Shown here: one piece after another, positions 37,136 through 50,899 of the stretch
Position numbering within the stretch: position 1 is the first letter of the stretch
How the letters are laid out: every line of letters begins with the position of its first letter
NCBI RefSeq assembly: GCF_030463565.1
Contig: NC_134652.1
Location: 8,893,897 to 8,957,896, forward strand
Length of the DNA: 64,000 nucleotides
Source of the DNA: Pelecanus crispus
Taxonomy: Eukaryota; Chordata; Aves; Pelecaniformes; Pelecanidae
Direction of reading: 5' to 3'
Notes under the pieces: model-generated
Told to the model about the DNA's origin: nothing
Seen by the model: only the letters and a program-made list of their open reading frames with translations
The model's database searches: none
Program-made: the position numbers and the translations under genes

Positions 37136-37460
37136 CCACGGAAGAAGTAGCAAGCCACAAAGTGCTGACTCTCCATTCCTTAGAAGTTCTTGAGAATTTC
37201 TCTTCCATGAACTTGTCCAAGCCGTCCCTGAACTGATGCACACTTCTAGCACACCCAGCACCCCATATCAAACAGCTGCACACTGTAATTATGCAACTGC
37301 GAGAAGAATCATCTGCTTTCATTTGTCTTAAGGTGTGCAACTGCCAGCTTCATTTCATGCCCCCTGTTATTAGTGTGGAAGAAAATGAACAAGTCATTTT
37401 GTATTTGCCTTCTCCATGATCCTCTTCATTTTATAGACCACATTCACACCCCTACCTCTT
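37136..37460 (-). mobile_element. Ancient CR1-like LINE fragment (3' part)
   Basis: On the minus strand GGACGGCTTGGACAAGTTCA and ATGGAAGAGAAATTC match the conserved CR1-type F-x-x-GLDKF-ME segment. The upstream GCAGTTGCATAATTACAG and GAAATGAAGCTGGCAG also follow the old CR1 (X/Y-type) 3' pattern. Heavily diverged, non-coding. Confidence 0.55.
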
Positions 37461-39240
37461 TTCCAGGCTGACTTCTGTTTTTCCCTATATGCCAGAGGAG
37501 GTGGGAAAATGACTACTTATGCCACTCAGCTGGAGTAAATGAACATTAGTCTTTTTCCTTCCGCTACCAAAACCAGTAAGGAAAATTTCTTCTATCCTGA
37601 AGTTTTGTCAATGAACGTGTGTTTTCTTGAGGGATGAGGTGGCCCAAGGAGGAAGAAGGTTCTTTCTGCAGCTCAAATACAGATTCGTGCAGTCTCTCCT
37701 AAAAGCTCCCTTCTATAGCAACATCTGTAAGAGAGCAACTTACATGGTGAGGTACAGTGCATATAATATGTTATGATAAAGAATAGGACTAATAGGAATA
37801 ATTCATTTAAGTTATTGTGCAGGGCCGCACAATGCTGTTTTTTTTTCTTTTTGTCCTTTAATTGTAATTGCACCCACTTGTCATGTCTTAACCTGGAGAG
37901 CAAACTTTCTGGGCAGGGACTTACGTATCTACCTCGGCAAGTTGTGGGGTGTGTAACTGAGTTTTGCGTAGTGTATGAATCATTTTTATTATAAACAGTA
38001 ACAGTAATGTAAAGGTCACCTATTCCAGCACATCAGTTGTAAGGCCCTAATGAAGTAACACTTTTGAATAAAAACACTTAAATACCAGTCAGTATTTTTC
38101 TATTCTTTCCAGTCTGCTTGGCTGCTGAAATAGTTATGAAGGGATTATTATTCTTTTTATCTGCTGTTCCTTCATTATGATCCAGTTTCTAATACTTTTA
38201 TTGATGCCAATCCCAATGGAATCACTCATAGAATATAATACTTCTTAGTTAAAGAGAGAGCGCCAAATGTTACGTTCTGCTTGCTTTGTATTTTAATACC
38301 ATTTAAAATAACAGCTGTGACTTATTCGTACCTCTCATGGTACTTTTCTTGTACTTCTTGAGGTGAGCCTGGAGATACCATGAGATTTGGTCTGTAAAGC
38401 TCCTCACTACCTTTTGTCCCAGTAATTAAAATAGAGTGAAGAAGTAGTTTAAGAGCATTGGCTCCTATCTGCTCTCCTCATAGCAATATGAATTTTCAAG
38501 GATGTGAGTGTGTAACTAGCCATCCTTTATTCACTGCTTACCTCTCTCTTAACTGTAACACTTACTGGCGCTCCTGAGAAGATGGGTGAGGAACAATTAA
38601 ACTTCACAAGGAATAATGCGGGAAACATTCCCCTGAGCTTCATCTGGCCTTCTACTGTCTAAATCATCTGGCCTAATCTGCTGTCTAGCCTGGTCTGTCC
38701 TGGACATATCTGGCATATCTAACTAGGTCTGAAACATCCCACTACCATGCTACAAAGTTATTTAATTCAGTGTCAGTTTAGAGCTGCTAGAAAACTGGAG
38801 ATCCATACCCTGTCGATGCAAGAGAGCAGAGATAAGCATCCTCCTTCAGCCCTAGAACTGTTTAATTTTCATTTGGCAAAATTCAGTAATGTCAACTTTA
38901 GATTGGAAAAAATGGGAAAAAAAATCATATTTGCTCAGAGCTTCAGCTTGATAAAATATCCCTCTCCCTGGAACAGATTAGAAAAGAAGAGAATTCAAAC
39001 AGTGCTAGTGAGTTCAAGCTTTCAAGTTTGAAGACATGTATTTTATTATTTTCACATAATAATGGTACAATTGGTAATAACCATCTGATTAGTAATAGAT
39101 CATGTTTGTCTCTGCAGCAGCTACTTGCAGACCGTAAGAGTCTAGGCTACATATTTGAAACAGATACAGTAGGTCAGAGTCACTGACAGGATTCAATAGT
39201 TAGACTGATTTACACCAGGTAAGATCTCAAATTTCATCAA
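37461..39240. other. Intergenic; nothing recognised
   Basis: AT-rich sequence without recognisable exons or young repeats. Confidence 0.45.
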
Positions 39241-39611
39241 ATCAAAGAATCGTTTAGGTTGGGAAAGACCTTTAAGATCATCCAGTCCAACCATTGACCT
39301 AACATTACCAAGTCCACCACTAAACCAATTCAGGGTTAGAGTAGCAACCCCATGCCTCCTGGCTTGGTGGCTGGATCATTTATAATGAAAGTAAAAACTA
39401 GGAATCATTAAGATTGGAAAGGATCTCTAAGATCATCAGTCCAATCATCAACCCAAAACCCCCATGCCCACTAAACCATGTCCCAAAGTGCCACATCTAC
39501 CCGTTTTTTGAACACTTCCAGGGATGGTGACTCCACGACCTCTCTGGGCAGCCTGTTCCAATGCTTGACCACCCTTTCCGTGAAGAAATTTTTCCTAATA
39601 TCCAATCTAAA
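39241..39611 (-). mobile_element. CR1 with composite 3' end, short copy A
   Basis: Read on the minus strand it begins in the ORF2 C-terminus (DIRKNFFT-like), reaches the stop, and carries both CR1 ends with the CCAGCCACCAAGCCAGGAGG linker, exactly as the 21.7 kb copy. The 5' truncation falls at 39611. Confidence 0.88.
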
Positions 39612-42585
39612 TTTATGTCTTAATAAACAAAATACATTTATTACTGCAGTTGTGTCTTAGTTTGTGTCAAACAGAATTCCAAGTGAGTTAGCCTTTCATC
39701 ATTTCTGTGATAAAACACTCTTGTGCTTGATGCATATTCTGAGGACCGCATTGAATTTAAAAGTACAAAATAGGGAACTGAAGAATGTGATATAAATAGA
39801 AAATTTTTAAATCTCCTCCAGCAAGGTACTTTAAGGCCTATGGACACTATGTGTGTTGATCTAAATTTCAAGATGTAAATTAGTTAACTAATGTGAAAAA
39901 AAATGAAACTAATAAGTAAATATTTGGACTTTTTCCTAACCAATGGCCATTTCTTTCTTTCTCTCATCAACTATCTAGCATGAAATTATTGGTTTTGTAC
40001 TTTTGAAAAGTTAGAAATTATTTTAAGAAAAGACAATTAAATACCATATAAAATGGATTTCAAAGATTAATGGGAAAGCATGGAATAAAGATTCTAATCA
40101 TAGCTGTTTTCCACAGCCCTGTAGAAGGCTGTGGTAAATGAATTGTAATTAATCGTGATGAATTTTGTTATACTGTTTAAAGATTACATGAAGTGCTGGG
40201 ATAGAAGCTCTATCTGAAGGCCTCTGAGTTTATATTCCTGAATTTTTGATTGTGTTAATTAAAGCTGGTGGATATTAGTAAAATAGGAAGCCATCCTTTA
40301 TGAGCTAATTGGGACAAATCCCTATCTGGTAGCATAATTACTGAAATGCTATGCCTTTAGAAGCACTGTATTTTGTTTAGTTGTTGCTTCTGTCTGAAAT
40401 TAAAGACGACATTTTATATTGAACAAGTGACATCAGTTTGCAGGATGGCTGAATTATTTTCTATGTGTTGATAAAATCTTTTTACATATTTATTTCTGAA
40501 AGATAAGACTAAAGATAGAGACATAGACATTCTACATATTCTAGACTCACCAGATTTCCTCTGTATTTCAATCTTAATCAGGTTTTTAATATCTTTATAT
40601 CTCATTTTTCTCAAACCATTAAATGTCTGTAATTGTCAGAGCAGAAAGCTCCATGTTTAAAAATGGATGATAAAGTCAATAGAATGATATTAATTTATAC
40701 AAGCTGTTTGCTGCTCTTAAATAGAAACACCTAATGAAATAACTTAGTCGTTTCATACCAGGACTTTGATGTGATATGCGGCCTGGTTTATGTGGGTTTT
40801 GTTGTTATTTTACAAGCGCGGGTTCTGTTCCATCGCACTCCTTTAACTTTGGTTGAGTACAGAAGGTTTACATCAGGGTGCTGTTGTTTGTGCCACTATC
40901 TTCAGGTTTGTAACTACTTGTGGTGTGGCAACACGTGTAATGATTTAATAAAACTGTGCATTGTTTTTGCAGTATCCTCTATGCTTGCAGCCTGACCACA
41001 GGTTTGTCTTTGTCCCTGATTTGGGTCTTGTCTGGAGAGGAGGTTTGAACTTGGAGCTGTGCACCTAAGGCACCCAATGATCTGCAGATTTCTTGCTCAG
41101 AAGGACCCCTGGAAGGGGCTGGCAGAAGGAGAAGCAGTACATGGATGGTTCCCAAGGTCTGCTTGGTGCCTCTCACTGGCTGTGCCACTCTGTAGCAAGG
41201 GATGACTTACACAGGGAATAACCTTTTATCATATTTGCTTGTGACACAAGACTGCCTGTAAACAGGAAGGCTTCTTTATTTTGCTTTGGAATACTGCTCT
41301 TCCTTCAGTCAGTTTGGCTTTTTAGTGTACTTTGAGAATACTGTCAGAATTTTAATAAGTTGTGGGTTACTATTGGAATTAAATCAGGTTTTAATGAAGC
41401 ACTGCCTCTTTCCTCTGCTGTTTTTGGAAGGTCTCTCAACACTCATTTGAGAGGTGCCAGCCGATACAGGATGGACTATGAAGTATCTAATTTATAGCAT
41501 CTTTCTGTAAATTAAGTAATGAAAAAGCAACACCATGGCATCCATTTACTTTGCAGGCCACCTAAATCAGTATCATGTTCAATATGACTTCAGAAAAATT
41601 GAGCATCGCTGTTTCAATTTTAAGCCTTTTGTCTTTGAAGTTACAAAAACACAGATTTTTTTTTGAAAATTGTGAAGAAAACAGTCATGAGGAACATAGA
41701 AAACTTTAGAGAGCTACCCCAAATGAGAGTTATGAGGCAGGGTTGCAAAGCACAAAGTTGTTTGAAGCCCAAGGAACATGGGAGTGGGATGTTGCAATCA
41801 GCACAGCATGCAACCTATAAAGGCATTACCACACCAGTTAGACCTAATGAGTTTAACTGGAGTATTTCATAATGTGACTCCAACACAGCCTCTTTTTAAG
41901 TCAGCTGAAATTTTTGCCATTGTTTTCAATAAGGAAGGGTAGAAGCCAGCATTGCAGTACTGATTTCAGGGTACATATATTTGTGGTTTGTATTTGAGGT
42001 GCATACAAATGTCTGAAAAAATGTCAGATTTCAATAGTATTTCAGTGATATGTTACTGGATAGGCACTAAATGCTAAGTGTGAAGAACTGGAGAGTGAAA
42101 AGCTTTAGGACTGGTTTCTATCTGGGCTTCAGTCTTCTGAAAACCAGTTGGGTGGTTTGTGAACACATCACTTGTAGATTATTGCAGCATGCAGGCCTTG
42201 GGTTTTCACAGACCTGTGCCTGTTTTGGGACTATTTAACAGTTAAATCTTATAAAAAGAAATGGCTCTGTAGGCATCCTTCTAAAATTATGTGACAGAAT
42301 GATAAAATCTTCCGGTGGCAAAAAAGGGCTTCTAGGCCATGAGTCCTCCTCAGTCTCATGACTGGACACGTTACAGATGCAGCATACAGTCAGTTTGTGT
42401 CTGCAGAGCAGGTACTTGCTTCCCAGATGCGTCGGTCACATAAGATGTGCTCCGCACTGTGCTTGTGCACATCCTTGTCTCCTCTCCAGGAGAGAGGATG
42501 CTGAGATTCTGCTACGGACGTGCTAACCATGGACTGAATTGAGCAATGCTGGTATATGCAAAGGAGGTGGCACTGATTATTCTTG
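39612..42585. other. Intergenic; nothing recognised
   Basis: AT-rich, with short frames only. The target duplication TCTTG of the LTR is at 42581-42585. Confidence 0.45.
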
Positions 42586-43148
42586 TGTCCTGGTTTTGGC
42601 TGGGATAGAGTTAATTTTCTTCCTAGTAGCAGGCATAGTGCTGTGTGTTGGATTTAGGATGAGAAGAATGCTGATAACACACTGATGGTTTAGTTGTTGC
42701 TCAGTGCTGCTTATGCTAGTCAAGGACTTTTCAGCTTCCCATGCTCTGCCAGGTGCACAAGAAACTGGGAGGGGGCACAGCCAGAACAGTTGATGCAAAC
42801 TGCCCAAAGGGCTATTCCATACCATATGACGTCATGCTCAGTATGGAAACTGGGGGGGGTTGGCCGGGGAGCAGCGATTGCTGCTCGGGAACTGTCTGGG
42901 TATCGGTCGGCGGGTGGTGAGCAATTGCATTGTGCATCACTTGTTTTGTATATTATTATCATTATTGTATTGTTATTATTATCATTACTATTTTACTTTA
43001 TTTCAATTATTAAACTGTTCTTATCTCAACCCAGGAGTGGTTTTTCTCACTCTTACTCCTCCGATTCTCTCCCCCATCCCATCAGGGTAGGGGGAGTGAG
43101 TGAGCGGCTGCGTGGTGCTTAGTTGCTGGCTGGGGCTAAACCACAACA
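42586..43148 (+). mobile_element. Solo LTR of an endogenous retrovirus (copy 2)
   Basis: 563 bp, TGTCCTGG...CCACAACA, with perfect 5-bp target duplications TCTTG at 42581-42585 and 43149-43153. It is the same family as 14956-15517, inverted relative to it. It contains a TGACGTCA (CRE) palindrome at 42827-42834, an ATT/ATC microsatellite near 42950-43000 and ATTAAA at about 43010. No internal retroviral genes. Confidence 0.9.
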
Positions 43149-43153
43149 TCTTG

Positions 43154-46100
43154 TAATTTGAAATGTTAGTGATACACAACATATGTAAATGGCAGGTTTT
43201 AAACAATCATTATCTGCTTTCTGTTACTACCAGTCAGACTACAGCTTGAGTTGGTTGAGATTAATGTAAAACATCTAATGATCAAAGCTAGAATTATCAA
43301 CAGTCACCAGAGGTGAGAGCCAAATGACACCTGGGCTGCACACAGGGTAAGCCCTGGTAACTGAGGAGTTTGCTGCAGCCTTTGCCAGACGCATCGGGAT
43401 CACTGCCACCACTGGGACAAACTACTTTATCTTGCCCAGCTGCAGTGTTTCACTGCTGGGGTTAGCGTGCCAGTCTTAGCACGCTCTGTTATTCATAGGC
43501 AACACAGACGTGCTAGACTGACTCTGAGTCCAGGCAAAGGGGAGCCTCGAGCACTCATTTGGGATGAGAATGTGCTGTCAGCCAGGCAAGTCAGGTTTGG
43601 GAGCCAGACGTTTTCAAAGTCCTCAGGGCTCCTGGTGATAAGAACAGCAGTCAGAGCCTGCATCAGACATGATAAAAAGTAAGGGGTCTCCAGACAGACT
43701 GCTCCATCACCGCTGGCTGCCGGAGACCTGAGCCCAGTGATCTCACTGACATCAGGGCCCGGCCCAAGAAGATGGAGCATTTGGCCAAGAAATCAAAGGC
43801 CATCCTCATTGCTGGCAGTTTCATGGGTTCTGAGAAAACCAGCTCTTTTATTTCTCTGAAAGACTTCCTGCTAGCCTCGAAAACACACTTCAAAGGGGTT
43901 GTTTTTGCATGGCCTTCATGTAGCTGCTGTCGCTTCTTAAAGTAATAATTCTCTCTTTGCTATAAAATATAAAATTTACCAGGTGGGGTAAGCTAATACT
44001 TTTTCTTTTTTTAATTTGAAATTTATAACACAAAATGAAGGCAATAAGGAAGTTAAAGGCCTTTTCAACCTTTTTAGTGTAGCACTGTCATAATAACTGG
44101 AAGTGCATTCACTGGCGTGAAATCTTAAATATAGTAGAAATGGCACTTCAGGAGTTCTCCGTTTTGCCTTTATAGATTTTCTCTGCTGCACCCTTTATCC
44201 CAGTAGGATTTCATCATTGAAACTTTCCTCATATCCTGCAGTAATACTTTACACACTCCTGAAATTTAATAATCTCAATTATTATTTCTTATGCACTGTG
44301 TACATTTGTGCCTTTTAACATGTTTACTGAAATCTGCATATGTGAGTCTGTATGATGCATGAATGAGATATTTACTGGGTGTAATTTTTAATGCTATTGA
44401 AATTAAGTAATTCAAGTGATAAAAAGAGAGAGTTGTCTTCAGACAACTACAGAATCTGTGGACAGAGAGTGAGTTAGGTATGTGCTCTCAGGATTTACAC
44501 AATCCTTCTCTCCATTATGTAAATGCTGATTACAGGGAGCTCTGGGACCCAACGAGAAGCAATTACAGCCCTCCCAGTCTGTGAGGAGCACATGCCAGGC
44601 TGCTGTTCACAATGGCCAAAAAAGTCATGGCATGTTTGGTATTCCATTATAAGATAAACTGACTTCTTTAATTCATGAAACATTCCCCATGCCCTGCCCA
44701 TAAAGAAAAAGTACTAACTATAAACAACTTCAGAACAGTGAACTGCAGAGGAGTAATGGTCTAGGTTACTGAAACATCAGAGGGAACAAGCCCTGAGTTC
44801 TGCCTGTCTGTGCTATAAACGTTCATATGCCTCAAACTGATGCAATATATACATTTAGAGAATTGATATAGAAGGATAACATGTCTCAAAAAATGATTAT
44901 TTGGTGAACCGAATTAGGGTCTCATTTTATTATAGGGCTCCCTGAATAGCTGAGACATCCTTCCAAAATTAGCTACTTGATGTGTGAATACCAGCATCTC
45001 TACCCATAGTTCCAGTTGATTTGCAAGAACACTTTGATCCCTAATTATATATGATGATTCATCTAGATTATCAGCCTCAGGATCAGGCTAGGGTCTGTGC
45101 TCTGGCAATGCTCTCATTATATATGGGGGCAAGACCCAACATGCACCACCCCTCTTCACATTGCAGTCAGCTGGGAAGAGAGCTGTATGGTGCACCCCAG
45201 ACTGCCCCAGTCTTTAAACCTAAAGAAAAAAAAAAGCTTTCATTGCATGGCTGAGCGGCACCACTAGTTCATTATTGCCTTAAAATAGTATAGTCTCTAA
45301 ACAATGCATTAATTATTAGCTTGCCTCATTAGTTAATCCCATTAGACTGATATACGCAGGCATTTTATCAGTAAAATTGAAAGTAAATTACTAGGAACAT
45401 CACTTTTCTGGTTGCATTTTAGATTGCATACTAGATCAATAGATGACTTGAAAATGCTCTTGCTTTAGTGTAGTGGAAACTTGGCCTCCTAATTTCTTGT
45501 GTTCAGATAAGAGGGCATTTGATGGTTGAAAATGATGCTTTTGCCAAATGATGTTTCGTGGAAGGATAAATTAAGTGTATAAGATGGTAGCACTGGGAAT
45601 AAGCTCTACTTTTATTGCCAATTTGCATTACTGATGTTCCTAGGAAGATTTGCTTGATTCAGGAGTGCAAATGCCAGGCCCTGCATGAGTACCATCTCAA
45701 GATACTTGCAGCTAATCTTCCTGAATTAGAGCAAGAGTGACTAAGTCAGCAATTCTCACCTCTGGAGTTTGCATTAACTCAAAGCTCCACACCTGAGACA
45801 CGATAGCACTCCATGGGGTTCAGAGTGTGTGAGACGCTGGGACTGCCATGGAGGTATCATTTTATTAATACTGGCATTTTCAGATCAATTCACTAGCTGC
45901 CTAAAGGGAAAATACTTTAAATGTCTACTTAAGAATAATTTGCAAGTAGTTTTTATTATCAGATATTAATTTCAAAACAGTATCTGAGGGCCTGAAGTAC
46001 TGAAACACTTAATGAAGGATTAGAAATTATAATAAAATGTAACAGGCATGTATTAATCAGAGCAAGGCAGTCTTGTGAATTGAACTTGATGGTTTGGGTC

Positions 46101-48249
46101 TTGAAATGTGTTTGCGTTTCCTCTGAAGCTAATAAGTATGATTACAGTTGTAGAAACACCTCTACAGAGCAAGCGTTTTACTACTCAGGACAGGATCAAC
46201 AACCACCTGTACATATTTTATGCAGAAGAAAAAAGCTCAGAAGTTAATACAGAGGGTCATGAAATTAAGGGCAATTTTGCATGCAACTTTTAACTCCATT
46301 TTATAGCGTAATTTCCATCATCCTTATTGCCAGTTACTTGCATCACAGCAGCACCTAGAGGCTAGTGCTACACAGGCATGAAAGGGAAAGATGGTAATCC
46401 TGATGCAGCTAACAGCTGAAGTAAACAGGAGGGATGAAGGAAGCAGAGACCGGCAGTGATGAACCAAGCCAAGTACGAGACGGTTGACAGCAGTCAATGC
46501 TGCCTACCCCATTAGCTGTCAGGGGTTAATGGGATGCTCTAGGTAAAACTATGCTGCAGCGTCTCTTAGAAGGATTTAAAGGAATCAGAGATGATAACTG
46601 GACTGGTATTTTTGCCCCTTCATATTTACTGTTTCATGACATTTCTTCTGTGAAATTTATTCTAGTTTATACCTGTGTTCTCACATACGAAAAGCTAGAG
46701 CTGGTTGAATTTTTTGAGAATTGGAATTAAGCCTTGAATTAGATGAGCTACACTTTCCTACTCCCCATGACTGATTCATAAAACTGTGATGCCTTATTTC
46801 CTTGCAGAAATTACAGTGAGAAGCTGTATGTTAACTGCTCAAAAAGAAAAAAAGGAAAAATCCCTGAAAACTATCTTTCTGGTAGTGAAGCAGATCCTCT
46901 TTGAAAACAAAACGGTGCTATTCAATGGAGTTCACATTCTACTGAAGCACCATATTTGAAAGAAAACAAAACAAACGCTAGGTGTGTTGGCAAGTGGATG
47001 GCAATATTCACATGCAACCACATATCCACAAATGGCTGTTGCATGTTGTTATTAAAGTTTAGGTTATAAGCATGCATCAGTACATTTGAGATCTTTGAAG
47101 TGGCATATACAAGTGTATCTATACAGGTGGCATATACCAGTATCTTCTATCAGAGTAGAAAATTACCGTTTATGTTATTTGAATCCTCAAAGGGTGTGAA
47201 AAGCTCTATTTATGTGCACTCAGTTCAACTGGAATAAATCAGACCCAGAGTAATATGATCTTCAAATATGTCTGATTTCTTATGTCATATTTGCTTGAGT
47301 ATTTTCTGAGAAGCGCTAGCATGAACCATTTGGTTTAAATAATTGTATTGAAGATATAGTTGGAGACAACTGTGCTAAAAGGATTTTCACTAATCTATTG
47401 GTTGAGGTAGTTTCCCTGGAAACTTGAGAAGGATCCTTCTCACTGCAGGTTTTTTTTTTTTTTTTTAATTATTATTTATTTGTGCTATTTTGTATGATAA
47501 AATGAATAAGAATATATACTGATTGGATGAGTGTTTATTTTCACCCATTCTGGCATAGTTCCAGCCAGGAGCCAGAGTTATGGTTTACATTTCTGAGTCT
47601 GACAGAGAGATGGATGACAGATGATACTCATAAATATCCTCCAGTGAGAGTCTGCAGGTTTTTTTTTTTTTCATTGATGATTTTTCTTTACAGCTCGTTA
47701 CCTAAGGGAAGTGAATTAACATAACTCTTTCCCTACTTAGTTTCACAACTCTGTTTTGCTCTTTGAGCTGCCCCAGTCACTGCAGAGCCAACAATGTCAG
47801 TCCTGATTTGTTTGTTACCCTTTGCTGCGTGCACATCCTCCTACTAAGCCACTCCCTAGTCCTGAACCTCAATGGGTAGTGCTGCAATGGGGTGTTGGAA
47901 CTGAGCCACCATCAGAGAGGTAAATTTGAGCCATTCTAGTGATCATACAGATTTTTCAAAATGTAGTGTATTCTTCTGAACTTGGTGGTGATGCTCTCTA
48001 GTGGACAAGTTTGAAAAACTTATTAACATGAGTATCTGGAAGATGCCTAGAACTCTGGTGCTGAGGATACAGATAGGTAAGGTAAACAAACAGAAAAAGG
48101 AAAGACCCCTAAATCAGTGAGCAAATTAGGAAAACTCAGAATGAATAATCTTTTTGTAGCCAAACAAAGGAGCCAAAAAAGGATTAAGGGACTGGAGAAA
48201 AAAAAAAGGACTACAACCCATTTACGTTTTGGTCTCCTTGTGTATTTAT
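43154..48249. other. Intergenic; nothing recognised
   Basis: No exon, tRNA or clear repeat beyond short A/T runs. 43440-43800 is GC-richer and open on both strands over about 70-95 codons, without homology that I recognise. Confidence 0.45.
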
Positions 48250-48630
48250 CTTAGAATCATAGAATCATAGAATTGTTTAGGTTGGAAAAGACCTTGAAGA
48301 TCATCCAGTCCAACCATTAACCTAACACTACCAAGTCCACCACTAAACCAATTCAGGGTAGAGTAGCAACGCCACGCCTCCTGGCTTGGCGGCTGGATCA
48401 TTTATAATGAAAGTGAAAAATAGGAATCATTAAGATTGGAAAGGATCTCTAAGATCATCAGTCCAATCATCAACCCAAAACCCCCATGCCCACTAAACCA
48501 TGTCCCAAAGTGCCACATCTACCCGTTTTTTGAACTCTTACAGGGATGGTGACTCCATGACCTCTCTGGGCAGCCTGTTCCAATGCTTGACTACCCTTTC
48601 TGTGAAGACATTTTTCCTAATATACAATCT
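48250..48630 (-). mobile_element. CR1 with composite 3' end, short copy B
   Basis: Same structure as 39241-39611: tail CATAGAATCATAGAATTG, second end, CCAAGCCAGGAGG-type linker, first end, and ORF2 C-terminus. The 5' truncation is at 48630, three bases short of the point seen in copy A. Confidence 0.88.
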
Positions 48631-50439
48631 TGTAAGTAGTAAGGAAGCAGTAAGATACGTCGTATGTGTTTGGTTATAGATATACAGGCATGAATATGAG
48701 ACAAGGTTGCCTTTGTTTCGGAGAAGTTAATTTCTGAAAAAATCTCTCTGCTTTTCAGTGTTTACCACTACACTTAGTAGCTTCTCCTAGGTAAAGAAAA
48801 AGAACTGCAGATTTTTTAATGAGTATCACAACTATTACTGTTAATCCTAGACCATTGCCTAAGGAGGCGCATGTTCATACTACCACCTAGTGCAATTCAT
48901 GTTTCAATGCAACAGCAATATACAATATATCTTTATTATTAATGAATTCTTCTGAATAATTAAGCTAGATGATGTACTTATTGACTATAGTAATAACTCT
49001 ATATTAATGGAAGAAACAGAACATGATTGTTCTTCTACCTCTAAGCCTTCTGTAAATAGTACACTGACTTCCATGCTTTATCTGCCTATTTTCTCACATG
49101 TATATAGTAATTTCAAGGTAGTAATCATTCCCCTAGTGCAATAATACACACCTACGCTCCGGCTGAATTATGCAGCTGTGGGTTTATATGAACGAACAGT
49201 GGTTGGTTTGTACGAGCAACCTGTTAATATTTGAAGAGTGATTTGGAAAAGGAGAGTAGATTGTCTTGATCTCATGTGCTGTGGTATGTAAAACCACAGT
49301 AAATCTCTAAGTTCATAGGTATCAGTATTCTGATCTTAACCCAAAAATGTATGGATTAAACAGCTAATGTTGCTAATCCCTAGTGTGTAGCTATTACTTT
49401 TGTGCCATTCTCATTGTTCTCATGAAAGAGACCATTTTTTTTTTAAAGGTATGTCCAATAGATGTCCTCAAATGCTATAGGGATTATTTAAACAAAATTC
49501 CTAAAGGCCAAGTGTAAAGCTGGTCCTTAGTATAACTATGTAATAATGAATATATGTGAAAACATTGTGTCCATTTACAAAGGGCTTGGGTGTTTTTTAT
49601 ATTGGAATCTTCATTTTGTCTCTGTTAATGAATTATTTCAGAGTCAAAAGTGGATATTATCATTGTTTTTTAAAAAGAAGTTAGCCAAGTTGATGCTTTG
49701 TATTATTATGTTTAATTCCCCAGCCCTATTTTAATGCTGTGTCAATAAGGAAAATATACTTAGAGTTAACTTAGTGTGCAGCAGAACTTCCTCTAATACT
49801 AGCTGTATTTGCCCTTGCTCAAAAATAAAGAATGTATACTTATTTCATATAAAGAAATAATACAAATACATTAATAGTAATTCTGTTTATGGGCTAGCTA
49901 AACTCTGGAAGAATTAAATACATTTTAGTTCAATGATCAATTGAACTAAATATTTTTTAATATTATTTTAATATTTTAATATTTTTTCCAGGCCTCTTCT
50001 TTTTCTGTATCCCCCTCATTTGAAAGAGTCAGATCTAAAGAGACAGGAAGGATCAAACTTCCTATAAACACATAAATAACTAAGAAGTTTCACTAATTTG
50101 GAATTCCAATGTGATTTTGGCAAAGGGATCTTACCTACATGAAAAGCCAAGTGTTTAAAACGTAGGGTATGGACTTAGAGGGCCAAATTTGTGGCTGATG
50201 GATAATTCCTTGGACTTTAGTGAGACTGGAAAGTGTTCAAATATGAACAGAATTCAAATCAGTTTGTTTAATAATGATAATATGTATATTATATATAATT
50301 ATACATGTATTGTAAGTATACAGCTACAAGCTACATGTACCTTTTCTGACAGAGTAAACTGTTCTAGGAGAAACAAACACCAAATATGGTGTTACAGTTT
50401 GTCCATCATACCAGCAATGGCTCTTTCTATAATGTGATA
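48631..50439. other. Intergenic; very AT-rich
   Basis: Includes an ATATTTTAAT-type repeat near 49950-49985 and an AT palindromic patch near 50280-50310. No gene seen. Confidence 0.5.
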
Positions 50440-50472
50440 TCATAGAATGCTTTGGGTGGGAAGGGACCTGGT
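50440..50472 (-). mobile_element. Isolated CR1/SINE tail remnant
   Basis: On the minus strand it reads GGTCCCTTCCCACCCAAAGC followed by ATTCTATGAT, the same tail type as the 2.3 kb SINE and the 33.9 kb CR1. Only about 33 bases are recognisable. Confidence 0.7.
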
Positions 50473-50899
50473 TTTACTTTCGCTAATGTGTTTCGATGGC
50501 AGGCAGGTGGGGCTACAGATTTACCTCAGGAGCAGTAGAGGAGTGAAAGTTTATGACTGGCGGTCATATGACTCCAGGTGAATTTTCTTTAAGATTCTGG
50601 GCAGTGCTCCCAAATTTTGAGTGAACCCTGCAGGTAGATGAATATTACAGCTTATGTAGAATGATGCAGAAAGGGCAAAGAGCTTCAATATTGTTTCCAT
50701 TTTGTGTTTGGAAAGAAGTGTGCTAATGCACTCATTCCACTGAATTCATTAATAAGTAAGGAAGAAGTTAGGCAACTGCTAGGGATAAGGTTTTTTTAAA
50801 ATGATCAAGACTGGATCATTTGCACCTGAAAGTCCATAAAGAAAACACCTTTGGCTGAGGCACTTCACATACACTAATCAGCTTTTGAAATTAATTTTG

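Noticed and set aside
42694-43122. A 142-codon frame in the second solo LTR
   Set aside because: It lies fully inside non-coding LTR sequence, including the ATT microsatellite, and no retroviral domain is present.
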